A stretch of 64,000 nt of DNA from Plantago ovata. Its lineage: Eukaryota; Streptophyta; Magnoliopsida; Lamiales; Plantaginaceae. Both the position numbers and the translations under genes were made by a program. Within the stretch, counting starts at the first letter, position 1. Each line of letters starts with the position of its first letter. The notes below the pieces were generated by a model. The model was given only the letters and a program-made list of their open reading frames with translations, did no database searches and had not been told where the DNA came from. Of this stretch, positions 11,592-22,470 are shown one piece after another. The DNA is taken from contig CM051455.1 in assembly GCA_028274465.1 (NCBI GenBank), forward strand, positions 90,602,871 to 90,666,870, written 5' to 3'.

Positions 11592-12887
11592 TGATGAATG
11601 TGTAATTTACACTTTAATTCGAGTATTTTTCACCTATTTTAGTTATCCTCTATGTTAATTTAACTATATTTTAATGCATTTTATTAGAATAGTGTCACGT
11701 TTCCCTTTAGATTTTATTTTACAGGTTTTGGTTGAAATTCGAAGATTTCCGGGCAATTATATTGAAGTTGACAAGGAATTGGTGTTCCAGAAGCCTATTT
11801 GGAGTATCTGAAGGTTTCCGGATGGGATTTGTAGTCTAGGGGCCGAATCTGGAGGTTAGAAGGCTACTAGAAGTCAGAAACCGAGTCCGAAAAGGGGAAG
11901 AAATTCAAAAACGCGTCGAAAACGCGGAATTCCGCGAGAAATTCTCTGGGGCGAACCGCCCCACACCGGGCGAACCGCCCGGTGTGTGGGGCGAACCGCC
12001 CCACAGTATTTCGGGGCCTATATATAGTTGCTCAGTTTTCTCCGAAAATCATATCTTTCCAGACCTACTTTCTCACCTCTCTCTATAGTTTTAGGTAGGA
12101 ACTTCCCGGGGCCTGTCCTGGGAGTTCTGTAGCTTAGGGGATACTTTTTCATAGCGGATTGGAGCTCGTAGGATCGCAATTCTTCGGAGATTGACAACCT
12201 TCGGTAACTTGTATCTTACAGTTTAATCTACTTATTTTATATATCTTTCAATATGTTTTATTCTATGATTTCTGTTGATTGCATGCCTATTATGAGTAGA
12301 TAAACTTATCGTTGGTGGTAGTATGTGAATTCTTAGCGAAGGGAAGATAATCATGCTAATGGCTATATCGCGTATTATACTCCGTGTCATTGCTTTATTT
12401 CGTTGATCAGGCGCAGCCTAAATTCTCGTATGTTGTATTAATTATTATGCACAATTGGACACTTGTCGACCATCAGACCAATTATCTTCGTAGTGTTGAA
12501 TAATTACGGAACACATTAGGACAATAGTGATTGACTTGTCAGACCAATTATCTTCGTAGTGCTTAACATTTGCAACAGGACACTAGATTGATTCAATGAT
12601 CTCTATGCAAGACCGAGGAATTTATGCATGATTATCGACCCGTTATGCTAAGAAGAACCATACTATCACCAATCTCCATTATCTGTTAGAAAAACCCCTA
12701 TTGCTATCTGTCTGCTGTTTTTATATTCTACATTAGATTTGATAAAGCTAGTATAGTCCTGAGAGAACGACACTCGAGTCATTCTACTGCTACACTACGG
12801 TTTTCGTTGTAGTTGTGGATTGCCTTTGGCTAATTACAAATTTATTTGATTCGTTCGCGTTGGAGCACGACATCCGCGCGTTCATCA
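11592..12887 (+). repeat. Athila-like LTR, copy 2
   Basis: It is 1296 bases long, starts TGATGAATGTG and ends GTTCATCA. It carries three hairpin boxes with the core GGCGAACCGCC at 11947-11963, 11964-11984 and 11987-12003, then a TATA box CTATATATAG at 12018-12027. A perfect palindrome CGCGGAATTCCGCG lies upstream near 11924. Confidence 0.88.
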
Positions 12888-12890
12888 AAT

Positions 12891-12908
12891 TGGCGCCGTT
12901 GCCGGGGA
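12891..12908 (+). other. Primer-binding site of Athila-like copy 2
   Basis: TGGCGCCGTTGCCGGGGA lies three bases after the LTR. It is complementary to the 3' end of plant tRNA-Asp, the primer reported for Athila elements. Confidence 0.8.
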
Positions 12909-13049
12909 CTATACTCTTTTTTCTGTTTAATTTGTTTATATTTGCAGCTTTAGATTCCTAATTCTACTAGTTTTAGTTTTCCTTTTTAATCACTCTTTGA
13001 TACTACTTTCCTAGTCTGTTTCTAATCACCTTTCCTAGTCTGTTACAGA

Positions 13050-14610
13050 TAGTGTATGCCGCATACATGTTTTGCAGGAACACCGCTTGCTAATTCAATT
13101 GCTGAGATCGACAGAGTCTACCACCAAACAAGGCGACTACTTGAAAGGCGCGCACTAGAGGAAATAGAGGAAACCGATTTCTCTGAATCTCTACTTAGTC
13201 TTTTCAAGGAAATCGACGGAATGGCAGAAGCTAGACCACTGAAGGCATGGGTTCAACCCACCAAGGATCGTATGAGGGGACCGGCGATTGTTCTTTTGTC
13301 TGCAACCCGAGATATGGAAATCAAGAACCACGCATTCCAACAACTTCCGAGGTTCTACGGCTTATCAAGGGAAGATGTGATGGGGTACTTGCACGATATC
13401 GATGATTTCGTCAACCAACTCCCACGACCCGGAGCTGACATAACAATGGATGAGTTGAGGATGAAGGATTTTGCTATGGGACTTGACGACAGAGCCAAGT
13501 CATGGCTGAGTTCTCTTCCAGCAGGCTCGCTGGACACTTGGGAGAAGGTTTTTTCAGCTTTCATGGAGAAATACTTCCCTCACACCTTGACTACCGCGCT
13601 AAAGGCGCAAATCACTGGATTCAAACAGGACTATGATGAGACCATCTACACCGCGTTCGAGAGGTTCCAAGACTTCACGAACAAGTGCCCTCACCATGGT
13701 TTTGAACTTTCCGACCTAGTCAATCACTTCTACAATGGACTAACCTTCGAGAACCAATAAGTGGTGGATTTCCAATGCCGAGGCAATATTTGGGAGGAAA
13801 CCGCAGAAGCAGGCCTGGGCAGTTTTCGAAAGGCTTGCTAAGGGTTCGCAGTTCAAGGACCCAAGAGCAATGGTTAGGAGACGTGGACCTAAAGCTCCAA
13901 CGACTCAAGAAGCCCCTATGTATAGGGGGAATGGGGATCAATTCGAGTGCTTTACCAACGAATAGAAGCAAGTCCTCAAGAGCGTCACCGGAACAACTGT
14001 TTCGAACGAAGTATGCCGAATATGCAAGAACTATGGGCATGGGGCTCATATGTGTAGATCGGAGTTGGCATACGATGATGGCAACTGGGCTCGAGGAGGC
14101 GAAGAAGAAGCCTTTGCTACGGAGTTTGGTACTCAAGAAGTTAGCTACGGACAAGACGGTAGGAACCCTCGAGGCGGATTTTGGAGAAGGGGATTCCGTA
14201 ACAATCACGGATATGCACCGGCTAACCAAACTTATGGACCTAACCAAGACCGTAGTAGGCTGAACTATGGTAATGACCACTGCGAAAACCCCGCTCCGAA
14301 AGAGCCACCGAAGTCGAAGTCGGCTCAACTGATGGAGAACTTGCAAAAGATGGTCGATCACACACAAAGCTTTCTCAAACGTTATGAAGAAGATTCTGAG
14401 AAGACTAGGGCAAGGCTCGATAGGTTGGAAGAGAGCACTAGGCTTGCCCATCAAAAGATGCAAGAGTTGATCGACCGAGGAGCAAGTAGGGAGCAAGGCA
14501 AACTGCCTAGCAACACTGTGAAGTCGAATGCCATTACATTGGCTGGTGATGTACCTGACGAAATCACCATCAAGAAGGTTGTTAGGTGCGAGTGTTGCAA
14601 GAAGGAATAA
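13050..14610 (+). pseudogene. Athila-like gag, copy 2 (fossil)
   Basis: It has the same domain order as copy 1: capsid domain (LPRFYGLSREDVMGYLHD, AKSWLSSLPAG), CCHC knuckle (CRICKNYGHGAHMC near 14015), then a C-terminal coiled coil. Unlike copy 1 it continues through the region that joins to protease (VVRCECCKKE near 14580). The frame is broken in a few places. Confidence 0.83.
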
Positions 14611-14727
14611 ATTCTACAGGCTGAGGAAGAAAAGAAGGACCTTGGTTCTGACGCAAGTGATGAGGAGCAAGAGGATCCCGAACCACTCCCTAAAAGTTTC
14701 GATGTTAAGGTAGGGATTGGTGAGCTT

Positions 14728-15110
14728 GAAGATGTACGTGCCACACTAGACACGGGATCCTACTCAAACATAATTCCTTTGAATGTGTTTGAAAAGAGCA
14801 ACCTTGGAAAACTATCTGAGCAAAGGGCTATTGTGCAACTAGCGGATGGATCCTTTATGAGACCCGAGGGCGTTGTGAAAAATGTGTTGGTCAAGATTGG
14901 TGAAGCATCTATATACACCAATTTTGTAGTTATGCCGGCGTCTGCACCTGGAACGGGGGATGTCATACTCTTAGGGAAAACGTTCTTGACTAAAGTACGC
15001 TCCGTGATGGACATCTACCAAAGAACTTGCACTATCGAAGTGGATGGCAAGCAACACGTGTTGCAAGCCAAACCTGATCCACCTGAACCGCCTGATATTA
15101 CTACTCACTA
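14728..15110 (+). pseudogene. Retroviral-type aspartic protease, Athila-like copy 2 (fossil)
   Basis: The catalytic motif is LDTGSYSNIIP near 14745. The fold continues with IVQLADGSFMRPEGVV (flap side), then VLVKIG, FVVM and DVILLGKTFL (the second conserved glycine strand). The protease would cut the Gag-Pol polyprotein. Sequence continues to about 15160 without a recognisable RT and meets the Copia LTR at 15165. Confidence 0.8.
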
Positions 15111-15164
15111 CTGTGGTCTTGCAACCTATATTCTTTCTTATTCACAGGTTCGTGGCATGGAGAG

Positions 15165-15336
15165 TGTTAGGAAACTTGTAATTTTGATGAGCAATTAACC
15201 ATGCTAAATTAAGAACAGTCCAGTAACTAGTACTCTTAAGGTCCATAGGAATTTAGAACTTTTAAGGACATTGTAAAAGAGGAACGTTTGCTGATGACTT
15301 AGATAGGTGTTAGATAAGTTATTTCTTTTGTGTATG
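15165..15336 (+). repeat. 5' end of a Copia LTR, running into the scaffold gap
   Basis: It starts TGTTAGGAAACTTG and matches 34288-34460 of the complete solo LTR, with only a few small differences over about 170 bases. It breaks off at the gap just where the 51-bp tandem repeats begin in the solo LTR, so the gap probably reflects that repeat. It may be the 3' LTR of the SIRE-like element or a separate insertion. Confidence 0.85.
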
Positions 15337-15436
15337 NNNNNNNNNNNNNNNNNNNNNNNNNNNNNNNNNNNNNNNNNNNNNNNNNNNNNNNNNNNNNNNN
15401 NNNNNNNNNNNNNNNNNNNNNNNNNNNNNNNNNNNN
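15337..15436. other. Assembly gap (100 N)
   Basis: Exactly 100 N, the conventional placeholder for a scaffold join of unknown length. Sequence on the two sides belongs to different elements on opposite strands. Confidence 0.98.
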
Positions 15437-15439
15437 AAC

Positions 15440-15826
15440 ATGTTAAGACATGTTCCCTCCTCTCATTTATGCTTGCATCTGTGTATCTCTTTGATCAAAT
15501 CAAATTCAACACTTCCAGCGGTCGTCTCAAAGAGCGACTCAAGATGCTTTAGCATCTCATACGGCAACATGCTTTCATGTTGCCTCTGAAGCTCATTGCT
15601 CATTTGTCGCCACCATAATACACTGCGCGGATCTAGCATCCTCATGATGCTTATCAAGACTTGCCTTGTTGGCTTTGATTCCAATCAGCAACATGATAGC
15701 CAGTCCGATTCTCGGGACACCAGGATTAAGCTCGTCCAAGACGTACTCAATCCTTCGTACCTCAGCACCCAAACATATATTCCTGATCCCATCTAGGAAG
15801 TTTGGTCGGCAAAATTGCTTCTCCAA
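15440..15826 (-). pseudogene. Copia gag fragment (fossil)
   Basis: The minus strand reads QRQHESMLPYEMLKHLESLF followed by ETTAGSVEFDLIKEIHRC, a typical Copia (UBN2) capsid stretch. The preceding part reads KQFCRPNFLDG and LDELNPGVPR, matching the usual gag start region before a glutamine-rich segment. It is spread over more than one frame and is cut by the scaffold gap. The lineage differs from the SIRE-like element at the left edge. Confidence 0.7.
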
Positions 15827-15839
15827 GACAGCACGGAGC

Positions 15840-16790
15840 GAATACTCGCCATTTCGATTTCCAGGAGAATATATAGAACGGAAAATAATAAATAAACTAT
15901 TGAAATATTATTTCTAAATACACAGTCAACATAACTAAAAACAAGGTCCTTTAGCTGTTTAGCTCCCACTATTTTTCACATATGCTTGCACCCAAAAAAA
16001 ACATACGGGTAATGTCCAACAAGTTACCGTAGTGGCCAAGATCCAAATCCCATACTATGCTATACTCCAAACGGGGCTGGTCGCACCAGCATCAAAGACC
16101 GGTAGGACTATCCAATTGCGTCACGCACTCTGGTTGTTAAATCTAATTTAAACCCGATGCCCTACATATGTACCTATCTTAGGTCGCTAGATACATATGC
16201 AGTAAGTCATAACCATAGGCTTACTCTAATCTGACGATCACTGCGAGTCTGTAAGAGAGGTCGCCATACAATGAAAAACGCAATGAAAGTCAGAATTAAA
16301 GTACCCTAGGAAAGCATCTCAGAAATACATACATATAGATAGATTTCTGTACTTCTATTGGTTGGGGCTTGTCGCTTGAGTGTTGTTATCAGTCCCACTT
16401 CAAACAAATAGGGCGCGCCTACCCATCATTCATGAGCGGTCTACACGTAATGGATGCCGCCTATCCATTCTAGTTCTAAACGCGGTCAAAATTCGATTTT
16501 GGGTCCAACCCGAAAACTATATATATATATATTAAAATATGGGACGGGCGTCCCCTACCGTGCCTGGGTCCCGCAGGCGCCCGGGCGCCGGCGCATGTCG
16601 GCGGCCCGCGCCTGCGTCACGCAGGCGGCCCGGTCAATACATATTCTGAATTTTTTTTTTGAAAAAATATAAATTCTAAATTTATATAAAAACAAAACTT
16701 TTGAAAATCGAATTAGTCACAGAATCATTGCATCCGCATATCTACAAAATCATACAATATATATACGTATCTACGTAATCAATTAACCTC
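15840..16790. other. Untranslated stretch between gag remnant and PBS
   Basis: I see no gene here. It contains a TA-rich run near 16507-16520, the GC-rich palindromic block at 16541-16632, and AT-rich sequence on both sides. It would be the leader of the antisense Copia element, but at about 950 bases it is long, so part may be foreign. Confidence 0.4.
16541..16632. repeat. GC-rich block of tandem palindromes
   Basis: This GC island sits in AT-rich DNA. It contains GGGACGGGCGTCCC and the perfect 9-bp-arm hairpin CGCCTGCGTCACGCAGGCG at 16609-16627. A related arm pair (GCCTG ... CGCAGGC, 16562-16578) lies about 47 bases upstream, so the block looks like two diverged tandem units. Confidence 0.7.
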
Positions 16791-16802
16791 GCTCTGATAC
16801 CA
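16791..16802 (-). other. Primer-binding site for initiator tRNA-Met
   Basis: TGGTATCAGAGC on the minus strand, one base after the LTR end (CTTACA). This is the canonical plant Copia PBS. Confidence 0.85.
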
Positions 16803-16803
16803 C

Positions 16804-18623
16804 TGTAAGAAAATACGATCAGAGTTACCCCTAGGGTACGCAACGGATTTCAAAAAAATTTCTTAACACTACAGGTTAATTGACTAGGATATGGCGTACT
16901 ATATATAAACACGTCCATTAGAAGACTAACCTGACTTCCAAAGCAAGCACAACTTCCAAGTCTTCGTACATAATTCGGCGTATCCTCTCCTTCGTCGAAG
17001 TCGAAAGATACCTACACGACTTTGATTATCTGCAAACAATAAAAGTTAGTTTCCAGCTCCTAGAACCTCAACCTTGGTATCCACGGATGAACAGCCTATC
17101 GGAAAGAATGCTAGGATATTCTTTGTGTGACCAAGAAGACAGGGCGGCGATTCCCCGGCAGAGGTGGCGCGCGCGTAGGCTTATAGAGGAGGGGAGTGTT
17201 TATTTTTCTCTAAGAAAACTGGGTAGAATGACTGTGAAAGTCTATGTAAAAAAAACTCTCTAATAGTCTACTATATATAGTAGTCCATAGAAGCCTAAAG
17301 CAAAGCAATTAGACTTCGTAAAGGAATAAAAATCTAATTCTTATCGCACTAGGAAACCAATATCAAGTCTAGATTCATTCCCAATCAATTAAAACTCAAT
17401 CAGGAAAATCTAACTTATCCCTTGAACTTCTAATAGAGGAAGGAGTCGAACTCCTTCCCCTATCTAGCTACGCGCGCGGCGCCAGTCCTACGGGAAATAG
17501 GTGGGTCCCAATTTTGGGACCCACTTATAGTCTAAGGCAATTCCACTCCAAGTAAATTTTGCCCAAATGCATATTTTAATATAAATTAACAGATCCTTTC
17601 AAATAAACCTCTATTATATTTCCAAAATATCTTTAATTGTATTTACTTAAAATACAATTAATTAGCCAATTCAATTAATAATTCTAATCATTAATTGAGC
17701 CACCAAATATTATAATTAATTCCAAATCAATTATAATCATCAATCACAATTAATTCCAAATTAATTGCGATTCCATCTTCAGGATATTCTGATAGGCTGA
17801 ATCACCACATAGTTGACCCATAGGGCTCATCGTATTAAGCAAGTCCTAGACTAGGCAACATGGAATTCCTAGACGGTTCCATTTGCAATATTACTACATG
17901 AGGACGTTTGAGAGGTTTCTCAAAGCTAACCCTTTCGTTGCGAAGTCTGTTGCGCTCAACGCGGCGATTGTAAGTCCCTTCATCTGACTGCTCGAATGTA
18001 TCTAGGATCGATGAAGTGTCTATCCCAGTAATACATCCACGGGCATCTTCAATGAGTTGCATGGTGAATCAAATATCTATTATGACCATCATAGTAATAT
18101 TGATACGCTGGCCAGCGGTTTTACCATCACAACTATGAACGACTAGAGCAGTGCTCTCTTGTGCTACACTTGAGAGATGAATCCTTCACAAAATCACTTA
18201 TCATCCCATTTGTATGTAGCCATAATCCTGGATCGTGTCTTAGTCAACTGCTTATTCAGAGCTGACATCGACGGGTCCACCAAGGATATGGGGCAACAAA
18301 TGTGATGATAAAGTCCTGTAAGTCCAAAGGACGGCTGACATCACTTCGACAACTCACCGGTTCCCATAAACACTTCGGTGTAGAGTATACATCGATTGGA
18401 GTGTCCAGTGGGTACTTCCATTGTTCGATAATCTTCTTCGAGCAACTATGCGCAGTTAGGGAACGTTTCTCGATTGTCAACAGTCCGTTCCGTGGCTGTG
18501 GGATCGGCTCACACTTGCTCCAAACAAGTATAACCTCCACGATACTAGTCTCATCTGGTTCATTCAGACCTCACATCCGAGATGAACTCGACTAGGGAGA
18601 GTTGGGATAGATGATAACTCACA
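16804..18623 (-). repeat. Copia LTR, about 1.8 kb, antisense
   Basis: On the minus strand it begins TGTGAGTTATCATC, after the purine run AATAGTGGGAGATA, and ends CGTATTTTCTTACA before the PBS. A palindromic TATA region (CTACTATATATAGTAG near 17267-17282) would place the transcription start near 17240. The right boundary is inferred from the PPT-like run and has not been confirmed against a second copy. Confidence 0.6.
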
Positions 18624-19731
18624 TATCTCCCACTATTGTGTGATCGGTCATCTAGCCGAGGGGACAGTTTAATATCAATACAAACAGAAATAGATATGAC
18701 ATGCTGCATGCCGGGTGTAATATAAATATGAAAGCGGAGTACTCAATAGTAAAACGACAAACATATATCATATTACGTTGACATGTGTAATAGAAAAACA
18801 TATATGCCCTCTATAAGGGCTCCATGCCCTTAATAAGGACGTTCTCTAGAAACATATACACGATCAGAATCGTATTCGAGTGAGACTGACCTAAGGCGTA
18901 ACGAGAGCTAAGGCATAAAACTTAAGGGCAAACTAACGTGACGAACAGAGACGCGTAAAAGTAACACAGATTACTAAAGTCAAAGCAATCAAATAAGGGA
19001 ATCATTAGTAAGGTAGTAACTTATCAATAATATACCTCGACGTGGGTGTCTACCGAGCATGCAAGGAAGACAGAATTGAAGAAGCAATGATAAAGCAGTA
19101 GCAAATTCATATGTTGTAGAAAAAGATTCGTAAACATTAAGCATGCAATAAAAGCGTCCTCATAAAGTGATCAGAGTCATTTGGACCGCGGCGGAAAACA
19201 CGAAGACTCAAAAACAGTCGGCCGCCTGCCATGTGATTTATGTCGACTGGGGGAAAACAACAGATTTACGGGATGACAAGAACCAAGCAAGATCATGCAG
19301 AACACGCAACAAGTAAAATAAATGCATATATAAGCGTGTTTAACCCTAAAACATGCAGCGAATGGGTCGAATGGCATAGCGGTACCACTTTTAACACAAA
19401 AACAAAACTAATTTACGAAATGAAATAATAAATCGGGGAAACGAGGAGAATGAAAAAGGAGAATGCCAAGAAATTAGGCTGAAGACTGAACAATAGTAAA
19501 AGTTGAAACAAATGAAAGGCGAAGCAAGGTTTCGGAGAGAACATAGAAGAAAGGTAAACAGAGACACGTAAGAAACTACAAAACAGGACGAGCAGACCAA
19601 GAACTTTGAAAGGGACAGAAAGAGAAGACCAATCTATCCAGACGACGTGGACGTTTTCCCCACACCTCCACAAGCCTCTCCCAACTGGAGTCCGTCTAGC
19701 AAGCTCTGTTGTGTTTCAAACTCATAGACTC
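18624..19731. other. Unassigned repeat-like sequence
   Basis: There is no gene I can support. Minus-strand sequence upstream of 18623 should be the 3' end of a Copia pol if the PPT reading is right, but I could not recognise RNase H residues. The stretch 19000-19700 is A-rich and looks like old LTR or untranslated TE sequence. Confidence 0.4.
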
Positions 19732-22470
19732 TGTACTGTTAAAAGACAAAATAGTTTCTTTACGAAAATAACATTAAATTAACAACGGTCGGCGTTAATT
19801 CTCATAATACTTATTGGCGTGCGCAAATACAAAAAGACTACGCGCACAACGCTAACAGGATCAAGAAAAATCCAACGGTAACTAGAAATCAAATGATAAG
19901 AACAACTATTGAAACAGTGAAAAGTTTCATCTTTTATTTTGAAATAAATTCCCAAAGACACCCCAGGCCCTTCTCTGAGTCGTGGCATCCTATCGCGTGC
20001 ATCCTCAGTAGTATCTGGAAGGAAGGAATTTTGAAAACAAAGAGAGCGTGATTATAAAGGATCTCAGTGAGGTTCTAAGTTAACAAACAGAAAGTAAAAA
20101 GATTTTTAAATCAAAATCCTTTTCGCCAGATAATAAAACAAACAGACACAGATAACAGAACAGAAGACAGAACAGATAAGTCGAAGTCCGTTGGTGCAGC
20201 CCGCCTTATTGCTCCTACTCCCAATAGCCCTTATGGCTCCCTCCAGAGGGTATACAACTCCGAACAGAAACAGAAACCCCGTGTACTTTGGGGAAATAGA
20301 ACATACGACCCTAATAGAGCCTCAGCGACTTCTGCTCTCGCGTCTAAAAGGGCTTAGACTAGGAAATAACCAAGAAAACCCGATAGTCCTCTACTACCCC
20401 AGGTCTACCTAGTTTACGACCTATATATTACTGGTCACACAGAAACAGACAGAACAGATACAGATCAACAGATACGAACAATCAAACACCCGAAAAGTGT
20501 TCTGCAGAATGTTAATCCAGAACAAAGTAGCAATAAACAAAGAAAGTAAATAGTCATACTTAGGACTTAGTTACTTTTACGCGAGCATACACTAAAACAT
20601 ATATATTAGTAATAGATACAGATTGTCACGTAGCCTTCCAGTTTTTCGCAAATAGATAAGTTTAGGGTGACACTCACCTTAAGCCTGCAAGCAATGCTCC
20701 ACCAAAAACACAGCGAACTAAGAGCTAACGGACGGGCACCTAAACAGAAAGTATCTAGTTCTAACTAGAAGTTTGGAACGAAGCTAAACGAATGAAAATA
20801 AAAAGGTCGGTGAAGGATTGGCAAAGGAGGGGCTCGAACTCGGGACTCTCTAAGTTAGTCCAACACAACTCTTAACCAACTGAGCTAGAAGACAACTAGT
20901 TTACTTTACCGAGACATATAACCATACTCACTAGCTTCTTACTGAACACTCTTTCAGTAATATCAAAACAGTCCCAAACAGAAAACCCGATTAACAGTTT
21001 AGTCCAGAGCACATGAAATTACCATTTTACCCTTTAGATCTAATCGCCATAAAAACCTCTCACTCAGCCTCAGAAATCATCAACATTCAACTCCACATTT
21101 TCAGAACATTAGCATAACACTTCCCAAAAATCGAAACTCTTCCTAAACCAGTTTAGTCAGTAAACAGGGTCAAACATAATTGCAAAAGGTCCTTTAACTT
21201 TCCCTAAATCCGAAAACAGTCCTCACATGTTTTTAGTCTTTACAAATCAGTCCCCAAATTTCTTAACTAATTAGGTCAAAGTCCAGGTCATCAACACTGG
21301 TCAAACTAAACTGGTCAACATTCGGATGGTCAAGATCGAACAGTCCACAAACAACATTTACACGTTCCAAGCTATATCCTAAGTCCTAGTTCTCAGATCG
21401 GTTCTCAGATCAGTTTCGAGTCAAGGGCAGCAGGGGTAAAAACTGTCATAAAGAAAATAATCGAAAAACGAAACAAAGGATTCAAATTTCCTTCGAACGA
21501 ACACGGGATAAGGAGTAGGCTGCGAAATCAATATGGAACAAAACAGAATCAAAATCGTGATTCAATTCAAGTTTCGAATTGGAATTCGCAAAACCAGAGT
21601 CGAGCCACTCACCGACCGGAATGAAACCGAAACGGGACAGTGCAAGGGAGACAGAACCGAGTTGAGCGATTCAAGTGGAGTAGAACCGAATCGACGGTGA
21701 ACTGGGCGGATCGGTACCGGAACGAGACGGAACAACACTGAAACGAAATAAAAGTAGCTAACACTAAGAATTCGAAATAAAAATCTGATTGAGATTTGAA
21801 TCTAACAAACACAAAACAGGACAGAATCGTATGGTGCTTACCGAAAGTATTCGGATCCGAACGGAGCTAGGACTGGCGCGGCGCGTGACGGGACATACAG
21901 AGGCCGAGCGGAACAAACAGGCGCCGTCAATCAAGCTCACGAACAGAACGGAGTAAAACCGGAGCGGGACGACACTAACACGGATAGAAATCAACGAAAA
22001 TGAGAATTTGAAACATCATCTCAATCGAGATTCGAATTATCAAACAAGACCGAACCTTACCGGATCTGGAACGGATCGAGCAGGCGGCTGCGCGGCTGAA
22101 TCGGTGCTGCGGACAGAAGGCCGGGCGGAACTGGATCAGAGCACGGCTTCCGGTGATGATGATAAAGAAATGATGATGATGATTGTGAGATGATTGATTA
22201 AGTTTGGTGGAGGAGAAGACGATGATGATGAGATGGTGATGATCGATCCGTGATATTCTTTCTCCTTCTTAGATTGTGGTGGCTGCGTGAAAGAAAAGGG
22301 GAGGGAAAGAAAAGAGATGAAAATGAAAGAGGGGAAAGAAGTAGGTGGTTTAGGGTTAAGGTTAATATATGGGCCAGCTGATTGGGTTTGCAAATGGGCC
22401 ACGAGAATTGGGCCCAAGATGATAATCAGGTTGCTAGCTAGCCCAAGGTCGAAAAAAAAAAACGAACTAC
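19732..22470 (-). repeat. Gypsy-type LTR, copy A, truncated
   Basis: It matches solo LTR C (47226-49762) in the same orientation and LTR fragment B (45779-47032) in reverse. C shows that the family begins TGTAACACCCC, a common start for plant Gypsy LTRs, and ends near CGTTACA. Copy A lacks its 5' end because an Athila-like LTR begins at 22471. It contains a tRNA-like module (20819-20896) and a GATGAT-rich run (about 22155-22245). It has no long open frame. Confidence 0.75.
20819..20896 (-). ncRNA. tRNA-like module in LTR A
   Basis: On the minus strand it reads TCTAGCTCAGTTGGTTAAGA (box A-like), then TCCCGAGTTCGAGCCCC (box B-like), then CCTTTGCCA. A and B boxes are spaced as in a tRNA or a SINE head. 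The anticodon arm and 5' acceptor strand do not pair, so it is not a functional tRNA gene. The same module is present in LTRs B and C. Confidence 0.65.

Larger units (their letters stand above)
11592..15164 (+). mobile_element. Athila-like Ty3/Gypsy element, copy 2 (fossil; 5' LTR, PBS, gag, protease)
   Basis: It inserted in the repeat end of the SIRE-like third frame. Parts: LTR 11592-12887, PBS 12891-12908, gag 13050-14610, protease about 14728-15110. RT, integrase and the 3' LTR are missing; a Copia LTR begins at 15165 and runs into the scaffold gap. It is truncated, with a handful of further breaks in gag. Confidence 0.85.
15437..18623 (-). mobile_element. Second Ty1/Copia element, antisense (fossil; LTR, PBS, gag remnant)
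   Basis: On the minus strand the order is LTR (18623-16804), a canonical PBS (16802-16791), an untranslated stretch, and gag (about 15826-15440), then the gap. The PBS TGGTATCAGAGC matches initiator tRNA-Met, the usual Copia primer. A PPT-like purine run (AATAGTGGGAGATA) directly precedes the LTR on its other side, which is odd for a 5' LTR. Gag looks broken, with a few breaks. Confidence 0.7.

Noticed and set aside
15307-15552. Open frame across the first gap
   Set aside because: It is open only because the N run has no stops; the two sides belong to different elements.
16791-16802. Possible tRNA gene
   Set aside because: Only the 12-base initiator-Met match is present, directly next to an LTR end, so it is a primer-binding site.
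18256-18595. Two opposite-strand frames of about 95 residues
   Set aside because: Both lie in the antisense Copia LTR, overlap each other and resemble no protein.
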